64,000 nucleotides of DNA from Mesorhizobium sp. (GCF_005063415.1 NZ_SUEG01000001.1:62001-126000), one strand, 5' to 3'; positions 9,347 through 19,299 are shown, numbered from the stretch's first letter. Notes: generated by a model from the sequence alone, not told the origin. Program-made: numbers and translations.

Positions 9347-9544
9347 CATGCCAGCTCGAAATCGGGGCCTGCGGTCTTCACGATTTGAAAAATCGGTCAA
9401 GTTTGGCCACCTAGCCATATTGTCAGCTAAACAGAAGGGCTTAAAATCGTCCATCGAACACCTACATGTCGAGCATGCATGAGGATTCGAAAGAGGCAGG
9501 ACTACGTGACTACAGGTTTGACTGCCACGAGCTACGTGGTGCGA

Positions 9545-9871
9545 ATGCAGAACGGCAGCAACGGCAATGAGGCCGGTCGCGGCACGGCCGTCATCACGCG
9601 CACAAAAACCAAGACCAAGAAGCCCAGTCTGTATCGGGTCCTCATTCTTAACGACGACTACACACCCATGGAATTCGTGGTCCACGTGCTGGAGCGCTTT
9701 TTCCAGAAGGACCGCGAAGCCGCCACACGCATAATGCTTCATGTTCACAATCATGGGGTGGGCGAGTGCGGGGTCTATACATTCGAGGTGGCCGAGACCA
9801 AAGTGTCTCAGGTCATGGATTTCGCCCGACAGAATCAGCATCCGCTGCAATGCGTGATGGAGAAGAAGTGA
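9545..9871 (+). CDS. clpS: ATP-dependent Clp protease adaptor ClpS
   Basis: An N-recognin adaptor that delivers N-degron substrates to ClpAP, 108 residues from this ATG. Core motifs are [17 protein letters not shown], where the Asp pair and Met line the N-terminal-residue pocket, VLERFF, and the [15 protein letters not shown] stretch. The disordered Lys/Thr-rich N-terminus precedes them. The start is uncertain. An in-frame GTG at 9506 has a better Shine-Dalgarno (AGGCAGG) and an ATG at 9479 also exists. clpA begins 6 bases after the stop, so the two form an operon. Confidence 0.92.
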   Translation: MQNGSNGNEAGRGTAVITRTKTKTKKPSLYRVLILNDDYTPMEFVVHVLERFFQKDREAATRIMLHVHNHGVGECGVYTFEVAETKVSQVMDFARQNQHPLQCVMEKK

Positions 9872-9877
9872 GGTAAC

Positions 9878-12346
9878 ATGCCGGCTTTCTCCCAAGGCCT
9901 GGAAAAGGCGCTTCACCAAGCGCTGACGCTCGCCAATGAGCGGCACCATGAATATGCAACCCTTGAACATTTGCTGCTCGCCCTGATCGACGACACCGAG
10001 GCGGCCGCCGTCATGCGTGCCTGCAACGTCGATCTCGACGAGTTGAAGCATACGGTCCTCACCTATATCGACACCGAGCTCGACAATCTCGTCACCGGCT
10101 ACGATGAAGATTCCAAGCCGACTGCCGGTTTCCAGCGCGTCATCCAGCGCGCAGTGATCCATGTGCAGTCGTCAGGCCGCGAGGAAGTGTCCGGCGCCAA
10201 CGTGCTCGTCGCCATCTTCGCTGAGCGCGAGAGCCACGCCGCTTACTTCCTGCAGGAACAGCAGATGACCCGCTACGACGCGGTCAACTACATCTCGCAT
10301 GGCATCGCCAAGCGCCCCGGCGCTTCCGAGACGCGGACGCCGCGCGGCGCCGACGACGAGCAAGGCAGCCAGAGCGGGGCCGAGCCGCAAGAGGAAGGCG
10401 GCAAGAAGAAGCAGCAGCAGGACGCGCTGACTGCTTATTGCGTCAACCTGAACAACAAAGCCAAGGCCGGCAAGATCGATCCATTGATCGGTCGCGAGAG
10501 CGAGATCAACCGGACTATCCAGGTTCTGTGCCGCCGCTCCAAGAACAACCCGCTCTATGTCGGTGATCCCGGCGTCGGCAAGACGGCGATCGCCGAGGGC
10601 CTCGCCAAGCGCATCGTCGAGGGCGACGTTCCCGAAGTGCTGCACAATGCCACCATCTTCGCGCTCGACATGGGCACGCTGCTGGCCGGCACCCGCTATC
10701 GCGGCGATTTCGAGGAGCGGCTGAAGCAGGTCGTCAAGGAGCTCGAAGACTATCCCGGCGCCGTGCTGTTCATCGATGAAATCCACACCGTGATCGGGGC
10801 AGGGGCCACCTCCGGCGGCGCCATGGATGCATCGAACCTGTTGAAGCCGGCGCTGTCGTCCGGCGCCATCCGCTGTATCGGCTCGACCACCTACAAGGAG
10901 TTCCGTCAGTTCTTCGAGAAGGACCGCGCGCTGGTGCGGCGCTTCCAGAAGATCGACGTCAACGAGCCGACGGTCGAGGACGCCATCGAGATCATGAAGG
11001 GCCTCAAGCCTTATTTCGAAGAGTTCCACAAGGTCCGCTACACTAGTGAGGCGATCAAGGCTTCGGTCGAGCTCTCGGCGCGTTACATCAACGACCGCAA
11101 GCTGCCGGACAAGGCGATCGACGTGATCGACGAGACCGGCGCCTCGCAGATGCTGGTGCCGGAAGCAAAGCGCAAGAAGACGATCGGCATCAAGGAGATC
11201 GAAGCGACGATCGCCACCATGGCGCGCATCCCGCCGAAGACGGTTTCCGCCGACGACGAGAAGGTGCTGCAAGGCCTCGACATCGAATTGAAGCGCGTCG
11301 TTTACGGCCAGGACACCGCGATCACAGCGCTGACCTCGGCCATCAAGCTGGCGCGGGCCGGCCTGCGGGAACCGGAAAAGCCGATCGGCTCGTACCTGTT
11401 CTCGGGCCCGACCGGTGTCGGCAAGACGGAAGTGGCCAAGCAGCTCGCCGCCTCGCTCGGCGTGGAGCTGATCCGCTTCGACATGTCGGAATATATGGAA
11501 CGCCATACCGTTTCGCGGCTGATCGGCGCGCCTCCGGGCTATGTCGGCTTCGACCAGGGCGGCCTTCTGACCGACGGCGTCGACCAGCATCCGCATTGCG
11601 TGCTGTTGCTGGACGAAGTCGAGAAGGCGCATCCGGACCTGTTCAACATCCTGTTGCAGGTCATGGATCACGGCAAGCTGACCGACCACAACGGCAAGCA
11701 GATAGACTTCCGCAATGTCATCCTGATCATGACCACCAATGCGGGTGCATCCGATGCGCAGCGCGCGGCGATCGGTTTCGGTTCGACCAAGCGCGAAGGC
11801 GACGATGTCGAGGCGATCAACCGGCTGTTCACGCCGGAGTTCCGCAACCGCCTCGATGCGATTATTCCGTTCGGCTCGCTGCCGGTGCCGGTCATCCATC
11901 AGGTGGTGCAGAAGTTCGTCATGCAGCTGGAAGCGCAGCTTTCCGAGCGTGGCGTGACTTTCGACTTGTCGCAGGATGCAATCGCATGGCTGGCCGACAA
12001 GGGCTATGACGAGCGCATGGGCGCCCGGCCGCTTGGCCGTGTCATCCAGGAGCACATCAAGAAGCCGCTGGCCGATGAGGTGCTGTTCGGCAAGCTCAAG
12101 AAGGGCGGCACGGTGCGTGTCACCGTCGAGAAGAAGGAAACCGGCGAGACAGGCCTGAAGCTCGAATCGCTCGCCGACGAGGCGCCGGTGAAGCCGAAGA
12201 AGGAAGACCCGGACGACGTGCCGAAAGCCAAGAAGGCGGTGGCGAAAAAGCCCGCCGCCAAAAAGGCGGTGGCGCAGAAGCCGGAGCCCAAAGGTAAGGA
12301 CGGCGGCAAGCGCAGCCTTGTGCCGCAACTGCCGCGCAAGAGCTGA
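9878..12346 (+). CDS. clpA: ATP-dependent Clp protease ATP-binding subunit ClpA
   Basis: The unfoldase of ClpAP, 822 residues. In order: Clp N domain with two repeats (1 to about 145), a charged Gln/Gly linker, the first AAA+ module with Walker A GDPGVGKT and Walker [10 protein letters not shown], then the second AAA+ module with GPTGVGKT and [13 protein letters not shown], and the C-terminal D2-small domain. The IGF-type loop for ClpP binding appears in AIGFGSTK. It ends in an unusual tail of about 55 residues rich in Lys, Ala and Pro ([14 protein letters not shown]), longer than in E. coli ClpA (758 residues). A ribosome binding site AGGT lies upstream, and a strong terminator follows. Confidence 0.97.
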   Translation: MPAFSQGLEKALHQALTLANERHHEYATLEHLLLALIDDTEAAAVMRACNVDLDELKHTVLTYIDTELDNLVTGYDEDSKPTAGFQRVIQRAVIHVQSSGREEVSGANVLVAIFAERESHAAYFLQEQQMTRYDAVNYISHGIAKRPGASETRTPRGADDEQGSQSGAEPQEEGGKKKQQQDALTAYCVNLNNKAKAGKIDPLIGRESEINRTIQVLCRRSKNNPLYVGDPGVGKTAIAEGLAKRIVEGDVPEVLHNATIFALDMGTLLAGTRYRGDFEERLKQVVKELEDYPGAVLFIDEIHTVIGAGATSGGAMDASNLLKPALSSGAIRCIGSTTYKEFRQFFEKDRALVRRFQKIDVNEPTVEDAIEIMKGLKPYFEEFHKVRYTSEAIKASVELSARYINDRKLPDKAIDVIDETGASQMLVPEAKRKKTIGIKEIEATIATMARIPPKTVSADDEKVLQGLDIELKRVVYGQDTAITALTSAIKLARAGLREPEKPIGSYLFSGPTGVGKTEVAKQLAASLGVELIRFDMSEYMERHTVSRLIGAPPGYVGFDQGGLLTDGVDQHPHCVLLLDEVEKAHPDLFNILLQVMDHGKLTDHNGKQIDFRNVILIMTTNAGASDAQRAAIGFGSTKREGDDVEAINRLFTPEFRNRLDAIIPFGSLPVPVIHQVVQKFVMQLEAQLSERGVTFDLSQDAIAWLADKGYDERMGARPLGRVIQEHIKKPLADEVLFGKLKKGGTVRVTVEKKETGETGLKLESLADEAPVKPKKEDPDDVPKAKKAVAKKPAAKKAVAQKPEPKGKDGGKRSLVPQLPRKS

Positions 12347-12360
12347 CGAACCAGCCAGCA

Positions 12361-12389
12361 AAAAAGCCCCGGAAACGGGGCTTTTTTTT
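12361..12389. terminator. rho-independent terminator between clpA and the HIT gene
   Basis: AAAAAGCCCCG and CGGGGCTTTTT pair perfectly around GAAA, with A-runs and T-runs on both sides, so it can stop transcription from both converging genes. Confidence 0.92.
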
Positions 12390-12440
12390 ATGACACCTTC
12401 CGTTAAGCACCCGGCGCCCGCCGGAGCGGTTTGCGCCGGT

Positions 12441-12872
12441 TCAGCTTGCCAGCGCTATCCGTATCTTGCCGGCGTTCTCGGCCAGGACTTCAGGCTTTTC
12501 CATCTGTCCGCTGTGCGGCTTCAAGGGAATGCCGTCGAAGCGCGGAATGACATGGACATGGAGGTGGAAGACGGTCTGGCCCGAAGCTGGTTCGTTGAAC
12601 TGCAAGACCGTGACGCCATCGGCATCGAAAGCCTTTTTTACGGCCCGCGCAACTTTCTGGACGTGAATGAAGAGCGGGCCAAGCACCACCGGATCCGCGT
12701 CGAGCAGGTTGCGCGACGGCGCTTTCGGCACCACCAGCGTGTGACCTTGTCCTTGCGGCATCACATCCATGAAGACGACGACCGCGTCATCCTCGTAGAC
12801 GCGGTGCGAAGGGATTTCTCCGCGCAGGATTTTCGCGAAGATGTTGCTGCTGTCGTAGGTTGCTTCGGCCAT
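12441..12872 (-). CDS. HIT family protein (histidine triad nucleotide-binding hydrolase)
   Basis: A 143-residue HINT-like protein. The N-terminal FAKILRGEIPSHRVYEDD and the C-terminal triad HLHVHVIPR are diagnostic. The middle His is the nucleophile for hydrolysis of nucleoside phosphoramidates or similar nucleotide substrates. The start at MAEATYDSS has GGAG upstream and matches family length. A 20-codon upstream extension has no similarity. It converges on clpA across a shared terminator. Confidence 0.93.
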   Translation of the reverse strand: MAEATYDSSNIFAKILRGEIPSHRVYEDDAVVVFMDVMPQGQGHTLVVPKAPSRNLLDADPVVLGPLFIHVQKVARAVKKAFDADGVTVLQFNEPASGQTVFHLHVHVIPRFDGIPLKPHSGQMEKPEVLAENAGKIRIALAS

Positions 12873-12992
12873 GGCGCGCGCTCCGGTTCTTGGCTCGCTG
12901 TCTCGTGTAGCGAAGCTGTTCCGGGCGGGCAAGACGATCGATCGACATCGGCCATGCCGGCCCGCGCGGCTGAGCGATTGGGTCTCGCTACC

Positions 12993-14207
12993 CTACTCCG
13001 CCAGGTCCTTGCGGAACGGGGTGTGCTCTTCCAGATATTCGCTCATCCGCTTGACTTCGCGCCGCTCGCGTTGGAGGTAGTCGGCCACTGCATTGCGCAG
13101 ACCTGGATGGGCGATGTAGTGCGCCGAATGCATTGTCACGGGCCGGTAGCCGCGCGCCAGCTTGTGCTCGCCCTGCGCACCGGCTTCAACCACCTTCAGC
13201 TTGCGCGAGATGGCGAAATCGATCGCCTGATGGTAGCAGACCTCGAAATGCAGGAATGGGTGGTCCTCGATGCAGCCCCAATTGCGGCCGTAGAGCGCGT
13301 CGGAACCGATGAAGTTGATGGCACCGGCAATGTAGCGCCCGTTGCGTTTGGCCATAATCAGCAGGATGTCGTCGGCCATGCGCTCGCCGATCAGCGAGAA
13401 GAAATCGCGGTTGAGGTAGGGCCGGCCCCATTTCCTGCTGCCGGTATCCATGTAGAACGCGAAAAAGTCGTCCCAGGCCTTTTCGGTCAGATCCTTGCCG
13501 GTCAGCCAGTCGATCGAGATGCCGTCGGCGTGCGCCTCGCGCCGCTCTTTCTTCATCGCCTTGCGCTTGCGCGAGGCTAACGTCGCGAGAAAATCGTCGT
13601 AGCTCGAAAAGCCTTCGTTGGAGAAGTGAAACTGCTGGTCGGTGCGATGCAGGAAGCCGGCCGCCGCCAATATCTGGACGTCGTCCTCCGGCGCGAAGGT
13701 AACATGCGCGGAAGACACGCCGAGCTTATCCGTCACCGCCTTCAGGCCGGCCGCAAGACCGGCCTTGACGGTCGGGCTGTCCTCGCCCTTGCCGACCAGC
13801 AGGCGAGGGCCGGTGACGGGCGTGAACGGCACCGCGCATTGCAGCTTCGGATAGTAGCGCCCGCCGGCGCGTTCGAATGCGTCCGACCAGCCATGGTCGA
13901 AGACATATTCGCCCTGGCTGTGCGACTTCAGATAGCAGGGGACCGCCCCGAGCAGCTTGCCTCGTGCGGTTTCCAGCCTGAGGTGATGGCCTTGCCAGCC
14001 GGTGCGCCGAACAGCGCAGCCGGAATCTTCCAGCGCGCTCAAAAAAGCGAATGAAACAAGCGGGTTGTAGCCGTTTTCTGCATCGCCGCGTGTAGTGCCG
14101 CCGAGGCTGTCCCATTCAGCGCTGGTAAAGGCGCCGATGCCCGCGGCGATGCGGATCGACAGCTCCGCATTCGCCGTTTGTCTTTCGCAGTCGTCCCCTT
14201 GATCCAT
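12993..14207 (-). CDS. FemAB-like/GNAT acyltransferase (DUF482 family)
   Basis: A 404-residue protein of the family annotated as peptidogalycan biosynthesis/GNAT (PF04339). Diagnostic parts are EWDSLGG and NPLVSFAFLSALEDSG near the N-terminus, YLKSHSQGEYVFDHGW at about residue 100, the SRKRKAMKKERR basic helix, and the C-terminal GALYGRNWG-like region 'DALYGRNWGC' followed by FEVCYHQAIDFAI and GAQGEHKLARGY. Members are thought to transfer an acyl or aminoacyl group, but the substrate is unknown. The gene is followed in its direction by the HIT gene and preceded by the glycerophosphodiesterase/RidA pair, all on the same strand. Confidence 0.85.
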   Translation of the reverse strand: MDQGDDCERQTANAELSIRIAAGIGAFTSAEWDSLGGTTRGDAENGYNPLVSFAFLSALEDSGCAVRRTGWQGHHLRLETARGKLLGAVPCYLKSHSQGEYVFDHGWSDAFERAGGRYYPKLQCAVPFTPVTGPRLLVGKGEDSPTVKAGLAAGLKAVTDKLGVSSAHVTFAPEDDVQILAAAGFLHRTDQQFHFSNEGFSSYDDFLATLASRKRKAMKKERREAHADGISIDWLTGKDLTEKAWDDFFAFYMDTGSRKWGRPYLNRDFFSLIGERMADDILLIMAKRNGRYIAGAINFIGSDALYGRNWGCIEDHPFLHFEVCYHQAIDFAISRKLKVVEAGAQGEHKLARGYRPVTMHSAHYIAHPGLRNAVADYLQRERREVKRMSEYLEEHTPFRKDLAE

Positions 14208-14247
14208 GAGGCTTACTTAAGCTCGCTGCGGACCCATACAAGCCCGC

Positions 14248-14994
14248 TCAGGCAAGCCGTACCAGATCGGGCTCGAATCCTTCGAACGTCATCTGGTCGG
14301 CATATTTGAAGGTCAGATCGACGGCAGGCTGGTCATGCACGGTCCAGGTGATCACCGGCATGCCGAGTCTCTCTCGCACGAAGGAGACGAACCGGTTCGG
14401 CAGGTCGCCGGCGGCGTAGGAGGTGAAGGCGATGTCATGCGCCAGCATGGCGAAATGCGCCTCGATCAGGTGGTTGTCGTTGCCGTAGGCGGTCAACCCT
14501 CCGGGTATGCCGGGTGCATATTTCGCGAACTCGCGGATCAGCCAATGGTCGAACGACATGATCGCGGTCTTGCCCTTGTATTGCTTGAGCATCTTGCCGA
14601 CGCTTTCGACCAGGCCTTCGTCGTGCCCGGCAGCTCCTTTCAGTTCGACAACCATCGGCACACGGCCGTCGACCAGATCGAGCGCCTGCTGCAGCGTCGG
14701 CAAATGGTCGGCGGTGCCGCCGACCTTCAGCGCCGTGATCTCGGCAGCCGTACGCTGCCAGACGAAGCCGTCCTTGCCGGTCAACCGCCGCAGATCGCCA
14801 TCGTGGATGATGACGGGGACGCCGTCGGATGACAGGTGCACATCGCATTCGATCGCGTAGCCGCGCTCGGCTGCCGCGGCAAACGCGGAAAGCGTGTTCT
14901 CCCAGCGCGTCTTGTTCATGTCGTGGAGGCCGCGATGGGCGACGGGCCGGGCGGTCAGCCAAGAAAGATCGGTCATTGTCGCAGTCCCGGTCAT
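14248..14994 (-). CDS. glycerophosphodiester phosphodiesterase family protein
   Basis: A 248-residue TIM-barrel GDPD protein that hydrolyses glycerophosphodiesters to glycerol 3-phosphate and an alcohol. The start of the domain, VAHRGLHD with NTLSAF, carries the catalytic His and the family Glu region. IECDVHLSSDGVPVIIHD gives the metal-binding Glu-x-Asp and the second catalytic His. There is no signal peptide, so it is cytosolic. It overlaps the end of ridA as ATGA at 14994, indicating coupling. An alternative start is the ATG at 14976. Confidence 0.9.
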   Translation of the reverse strand: MTGTATMTDLSWLTARPVAHRGLHDMNKTRWENTLSAFAAAAERGYAIECDVHLSSDGVPVIIHDGDLRRLTGKDGFVWQRTAAEITALKVGGTADHLPTLQQALDLVDGRVPMVVELKGAAGHDEGLVESVGKMLKQYKGKTAIMSFDHWLIREFAKYAPGIPGGLTAYGNDNHLIEAHFAMLAHDIAFTSYAAGDLPNRFVSFVRERLGMPVITWTVHDQPAVDLTFKYADQMTFEGFEPDLVRLA

Positions 14995-15455
14995 TCGACT
15001 TCGAAGATCGCTTCGATTTCCACTGCGGCATTAAGCGGCAGGGAGGCGGTGCCGACGGCGGAGCGAGCGTGCTTGCCGCGATCGCCGAGCACGGCGACGA
15101 GAAAATCCGAGGCGCCGTTGGCAACCAGATGCTGTTCGACAAAATCCGGTGCCGAGGCGACGAAGACGGTGATCTTCACCAAGCGACGGATTTTCTCGAG
15201 ATCGCCAAGTGCCGCCTGGGCCTGCGCCAATATGTTGATCGCACAGTATTTTGCGGCTTCCTTGCCGGTCGCGGTGTCGACATCGCGGCCAAGCAGTCCG
15301 CTCGCCTGGAGCTTGCCCTCCTTGAGCGGCAACTGCCCGGCGGTGAACAGCAGATTGCCGGTCCTGCAATATGGCACGTAATTGGCGGCGGGCGCGGCGG
15401 CGGCCGGCAGCGTCACGCCGAGTTCGCTTAGCCGCTTTTCGATTGTTTCGCTCAT
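14991..15455 (-). CDS. RidA family protein (YjgF/YER057c/UK114)
   Basis: A 154-residue member of the RidA superfamily, whose best-known members hydrolyse reactive enamine/imine intermediates made by PLP enzymes. Visible family features are NYVPYCRTGNLLFTAGQLP and the C-terminal VTVFVASAPDF-like segment (KITVFVASAPDFVEQH). The catalytic Arg of archetypal RidA is not obvious at the usual C-terminal site, where the sequence reads SAVGTASLPLNAAVEIEAI, so it may belong to another Rid subgroup. Translationally coupled to the glycerophosphodiesterase gene and divergent from eipB. Confidence 0.88.
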   Translation of the reverse strand: MSETIEKRLSELGVTLPAAAAPAANYVPYCRTGNLLFTAGQLPLKEGKLQASGLLGRDVDTATGKEAAKYCAINILAQAQAALGDLEKIRRLVKITVFVASAPDFVEQHLVANGASDFLVAVLGDRGKHARSAVGTASLPLNAAVEIEAIFEVE

Positions 15456-15593
15456 GCTATTTCCCTATTGCTTGAAGGCGCCGCGCAGGCCGGGCCGAAA
15501 TTGCTATTTTTGCCTCGCTTCCGCCACGACTTTTTTTAAGCTGGACCATCTTTCCATGCGGCCTGCCGTTAGCCGCGATGATCGGAGCACCCC

Positions 15594-16421
15594 ATGCGCG
15601 CAACGCGCCTCGCATTCAACGCCGTTCTCCTGACAGCGGCTTCCTGGGCGGCTCCCGCTTTTGCGGTGCCTGCGCTGCAGGCGCATCGTGCTGTTTACGA
15701 CATTTCACTCGACAAGGCCTCCGATCGCTCCGGCATTACTGGCATCACCGGCCGCATGGTCTACGAGTTCAACGGCTCGCCTTGCGAGGGCTATACGGTA
15801 AAGTTCCGTTTGGTGACCCAGATCGTAACCAACGACAACACCAGGCTGACCGACCAGCAGATGACCACCTTCGAGGATGCCGAGGGCAAGACCTTCTCCT
15901 TCGTGAACAAATCCTTTGTCGACCAGAACCTCGACAAGGAGGTCAAGGGTACCGCAACGAAGGAGGCCAATGGTCTCAAGGTCGATATCGACAAGCCCGA
16001 AAAGAGCAGCCTGGAACTCGCGCCGACCCAGTTCCCGACCCAGCAAATGGTCGAAATGATCGGCAAGGCGGAAAAGGGCGAGCGGTTCTACGAAACCAAC
16101 CTGTTCGACGGCTCTGAGGATGCCAACAAGGTGGTGACCACCACCGTCGTCGTCGGCAAGCAAGCCGATGCCGACAACACCGATCCGGAAGCGCCGGCGC
16201 TGGCCAAGCTCGCCACCGACAAATACTGGCCGGTCGACATCGCCTATTTCGACGATGCCGACAAAGGCGGCGAGGAGGTGCCGGAATACCGGATCAGCTT
16301 CAAGCTGCACGAGAACGGCATCACGCGCGATCTCGTCATGGACTATGGCGAGTTCTCGATGACCGGCAAACTGGTCAATCTGTCGCTGTTCGATCAGCCA
16401 AAGACCTGCCCGTCGAAATAG
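15594..16421 (+). CDS. eipB: EipB-like periplasmic envelope integrity protein (DUF1849)
   Basis: A 275-residue exported protein with signal peptide 1 to about 24 (ending AAPAFA). The DUF1849 domain shows the AHRAVYDISLDKASDRSGI start, GRMVYEFNGSPCEGY, and the C-terminal RISFKLHENGITRDLVMDYG. The only two cysteines of the mature protein, in SPCEGY and KTCPSK, match the conserved disulfide that closes the beta-spiral of Brucella EipB, a protein needed for envelope integrity. It is transcribed alone, divergently from ridA. Confidence 0.9.
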   Translation: MRATRLAFNAVLLTAASWAAPAFAVPALQAHRAVYDISLDKASDRSGITGITGRMVYEFNGSPCEGYTVKFRLVTQIVTNDNTRLTDQQMTTFEDAEGKTFSFVNKSFVDQNLDKEVKGTATKEANGLKVDIDKPEKSSLELAPTQFPTQQMVEMIGKAEKGERFYETNLFDGSEDANKVVTTTVVVGKQADADNTDPEAPALAKLATDKYWPVDIAYFDDADKGGEEVPEYRISFKLHENGITRDLVMDYGEFSMTGKLVNLSLFDQPKTCPSK

Positions 16422-16556
16422 GCTCGAACCAACGACAAGCCGCCGGCGCTGTCCGGGACAGTAGCGCTTGATCTTGCGGGGCATGTCGCATCGACTTGAG
16501 CATGCCGCAATTGCCTATCAACGTCTTACGACGGTAAGCGCCGTGGGGGGAGCAGG

Positions 16557-17855
16557 TTGAGCAGGATCGACGTTTTTGTGGCGCCGCGGCCCAATGCGAC
16601 GCTGATCAAGGCCATGACATTCGTCAACCGGATTGTCATGCTGCACGGCATTCCGGGGCTTCGCGACCTGTTGCCATTCAACCGTCTGGCCGGTTTGCGC
16701 GGCGTCGCCAATGTCCGCCACATCGATTTTCCGGAGGATGACCGGCAAAGGCTGAAGGTTTGTTGCGGTGCGGGCAAGGCGACGTTCATCACACCCAACC
16801 ATCCCGAATTCTTTACCGACTGGATGATCGACAAGGAGGTCGTGTCGCGGGTAAGCCCGCTGGCGGCATCCTGGGCCACGCATGGCGTCGTCAATGGGCT
16901 TGGCCGGCTGACGCAGAAATTCTGGCTGGCCAACAATCTGATCGCGCAAATCCCGGGCAATAGCGCGGCGGCCAAGGAACATTCGGTGGCCTGGGCGCTG
17001 AAAGGGCACGGCGTGCTCCTGCATCCCGAAGGCGGTGTCGGCTGGCATGCCAACATCGTTGCCCCGCTGCTGCCAGGCGCGGTCGAAATGGGGTTCGAAG
17101 CGCTGAAGCGCGGCCGCCTGATGGATCCGGATTTCAAGGTTTGGATCGCGCCCGTGACCTGGAAGCTCGCTTTTACGGGGAATGTCGAGGCAGCACTGGC
17201 AAAGGAATGCGCCTATGTCGAGCACAGCCTGAAGATCGAACGCCGTGCCGCCAATACGCTGCCGGAGCGCGTCCATCACATCTATGCGACGCTGCTGTCG
17301 CGGGATGAGGCTGCAAATGGCCTGCGGCCCGATGAGCGGGCTTCATATGACACACGTCAGAAGGATCTGCTGACCGAACTCGGCCATCGGCTTGCTGAAC
17401 TTGTTTCGCTCGAAGCCGGCACGCTCGACAATGCCGAGCTTTTGCGCCGGTCGCGGCGCTGGCTGCGGGAAAACACGGACGGCACCGGAAGCCAAAAGCA
17501 GGTCCGAACGCTGGCGGATACGATCCAGCGCCTGCGGCGTGTCGGGCCGTGGGCTTCGGCCAATCCGCGCATCACGCAGGAGGAGATCGCCGAACATTTG
17601 AAGCGGATCCGCAACGACTATTGCAAGGGTACGCTGCGCGATACGATCAACCGTTTCGTGCCGCAGCCGGCGGGCCCTCGCCGCGCCTATGTCCGGGTAC
17701 CGGAGCCGCTGGGCTTGCACGCCTATCAAGGCTCCGTCGAGGAGGCACTCGCCGAACTGCACGACCGCATGCAGGAGACCGTCACCAGGACGATGACGCA
17801 ACTCGAGGCCGGCGGCGGCTTCATTTTCTATGCCAATCCCTTCTATCATCGTTAG
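16557..17855 (+). CDS. acyltransferase-like protein (PlsC-related), function unassigned
   Basis: A 432-residue protein. The segment FITPNHPEFFTDWMIDKEV (about residues 77-95) followed by LLHPEGGVGWH (about 155) resembles the NHx4D and EGT-type motifs of glycerophosphate acyltransferases. The spacing, however, is His-x5-Asp and the second motif is PEGGVG, so catalytic competence is uncertain. The C-terminal half is helical and charged, with no recognised domain. The start is TTG with GGGGGGAGCAGG directly upstream. The DUF4031 gene follows 43 bases downstream. It could be a divergent lipid acyltransferase or a conserved alphaproteobacterial protein of another role. Confidence 0.6.
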   Translation: MSRIDVFVAPRPNATLIKAMTFVNRIVMLHGIPGLRDLLPFNRLAGLRGVANVRHIDFPEDDRQRLKVCCGAGKATFITPNHPEFFTDWMIDKEVVSRVSPLAASWATHGVVNGLGRLTQKFWLANNLIAQIPGNSAAAKEHSVAWALKGHGVLLHPEGGVGWHANIVAPLLPGAVEMGFEALKRGRLMDPDFKVWIAPVTWKLAFTGNVEAALAKECAYVEHSLKIERRAANTLPERVHHIYATLLSRDEAANGLRPDERASYDTRQKDLLTELGHRLAELVSLEAGTLDNAELLRRSRRWLRENTDGTGSQKQVRTLADTIQRLRRVGPWASANPRITQEEIAEHLKRIRNDYCKGTLRDTINRFVPQPAGPRRAYVRVPEPLGLHAYQGSVEEALAELHDRMQETVTRTMTQLEAGGGFIFYANPFYHR

Positions 17856-17898
17856 CGGCGTGTTGGTCGGCGCAAGATGAAGGAGTGCGGCAAGCCTC

Positions 17899-18177
17899 AT
17901 GGCGGTCTATGTCGATGCGGCGATCTGGAAATGGGTCGGCCACCGCTGGTGTCATCTGCTGGCAGACGATACCGACGAGTTGCATCGCTTCGCCGGGCAG
18001 CTCGGCATCAAGCGCTCGTCCTACCAAGGGCCGCCGAAGACATCGGCGCCACATTATGACATAACCGGGTTCGAGCGCGACCGCGCAGTGCGGTTAGGCG
18101 CCATCGAATGCAGCCGCGAGGAGATCGTCGCCGTTTTCCGGCGTGTGCGGGTGCCGAAGGGGAAGATGCGACGATGA
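17899..18177 (+). CDS. DUF4031 domain-containing protein
   Basis: A 92-residue small protein fitting DUF4031: MAVYVDAAIWKW, HRWCHLLADDTDELHRFA, and HYDITGFERDRAVRLGAIE. No function is established. AAGGAG lies about 13 bases before the ATG. It follows the acyltransferase-like gene on the same strand and may share its transcript. Confidence 0.88.
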   Translation: MAVYVDAAIWKWVGHRWCHLLADDTDELHRFAGQLGIKRSSYQGPPKTSAPHYDITGFERDRAVRLGAIECSREEIVAVFRRVRVPKGKMRR

Positions 18178-18225
18178 CACCGGTGCGCTGATCGCCGCAC
18201 GCTGAGCCGCACGACGCCACAGCGC

Positions 18226-18254
18226 TTGCGTTTGTCGCGCTTCCCCTCTATATG
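18226..18254 (+). promoter_or_regulatory. probable rpsB promoter
   Basis: TTGCGT and TATATG spaced by 17 bases lie about 130 bases before the rpsB ATG, leaving an untranslated leader of about 120 bases. S2 leaders are often autoregulatory, but no defined fold was recognised in this one. Confidence 0.5.
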
Positions 18255-18382
18255 CGCGCTCATTCCACACACGGACTTTGGTATCTGCCCGGGAGAAATC
18301 CGGCTGAAACCTCCGGTGGCGTTCGAGGACAAAGTCCAAAAATGCCTGTGTCCGTGGAGGCTAACCGGAAAGGAAATAAGAA

Positions 18383-19180
18383 ATGGCTCTGCCTGATTTC
18401 AGCATGCGCCAGCTATTGGAAGCTGGCATTCACTTCGGCCACCAGACCCACCGCTGGAACCCGAAAATGGCGCCCTATATCTACGGCGCCCGCAACAACA
18501 TCCACATCATCGACCTCTCGCAGACGGTGCCTTTGCTGCACCAGGCGCTGAAGCAGGTTTCCGACACTGTTGCCAAGGGCGGCCGCGTGCTGTTCGTCGG
18601 CACCAAGCGCCAGGCCTCCGACATCGTCGCCGATGCCGCGCAGCGTTCGGCCCAGTACTATGTCAACTCGCGCTGGCTCGGCGGCATGCTGACCAACTGG
18701 AAGACGATCTCGAATTCCATCCAGCGCCTGCGCAAGCTCGACGAAATGCTGTCCGGCGAGGCTCAGGGCCTGACCAAGAAGGAGCGCCTCAACCTCGATC
18801 GCGAGCGTGAGAAGCTCGACAAGGCGCTGGGCGGCATCAAGGACATGGGTTCGACGCCCGATTTGATGTTCGTGATCGACACCAACAAGGAAGCGATCGC
18901 CATTCTCGAGGCCAAGCGTCTCGGCATCCCGGTCGTTGCCATCATCGATTCCAACTGCGACCCGGACAAGATCGACTTCCCGATCCCCGGCAACGACGAC
19001 GCGGCCCGTGCCATCCAGCTCTATTGCGATCTGATTGCCAAGGCAGCCATCGACGGCATCGCCCGTCAGCAGGGCGCGCTCGGTGTCGATATCGGCGCAT
19101 CGGTCGAGGCTCCGGTCGAGCCGGCGCTCGATCAGACCCCGGCCGCCGAGAGCCCGGCAGCCCAGACCCCGGAAGTATAA
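18383..19180 (+). CDS. rpsB: 30S ribosomal protein S2
   Basis: A 265-residue S2 protein of the small ribosomal subunit. The family signatures [19 protein letters not shown] at the N-terminus and [19 protein letters not shown] with the following [15 protein letters not shown] are intact. A Pro/Ala/Glu-rich tail of about 30 residues extends beyond the usual core, as in many alphaproteobacteria. GGAAAGGAAATAAGAA precedes the ATG. tsf follows, the universal rpsB-tsf arrangement, with a hairpin between them. Confidence 0.98.
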   Translation: MALPDFSMRQLLEAGIHFGHQTHRWNPKMAPYIYGARNNIHIIDLSQTVPLLHQALKQVSDTVAKGGRVLFVGTKRQASDIVADAAQRSAQYYVNSRWLGGMLTNWKTISNSIQRLRKLDEMLSGEAQGLTKKERLNLDREREKLDKALGGIKDMGSTPDLMFVIDTNKEAIAILEAKRLGIPVVAIIDSNCDPDKIDFPIPGNDDAARAIQLYCDLIAKAAIDGIARQQGALGVDIGASVEAPVEPALDQTPAAESPAAQTPEV

Positions 19181-19184
19181 TAGC

Positions 19185-19208
19185 GAAGGCCGGCTGCGGC
19201 CTTCATCT
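19185..19208 (+). terminator. attenuator-like hairpin between rpsB and tsf
   Basis: GAAGGCCG and CGGCCTTC form a perfect 8-base stem with a 4-base loop starting 5 bases after the rpsB stop. Only a weak T stretch follows, so partial termination, lowering tsf relative to rpsB, is more likely than a full stop. Confidence 0.55.
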
Positions 19209-19299
19209 TTCCAATATGTTGGCGCGGTAAGCGCTACCGGCACCAGGCGCATCATCGAAAATCGATGGTGCGTCGGTGCATTTAGACAAAGAGGCGACA

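Noticed and set aside
16474-16510. Imperfect inverted repeat (TTGCGG..CATG with CATGCCGCAA) after eipB considered as a terminator
   Set aside because: The arms pair only with bulges and there is no T-run; not strong enough to list as a feature.
18255-18382. Possible structured regulatory leader before rpsB
   Set aside because: No recognisable known leader fold could be drawn with confidence by eye; an RNA covariance search would be needed.
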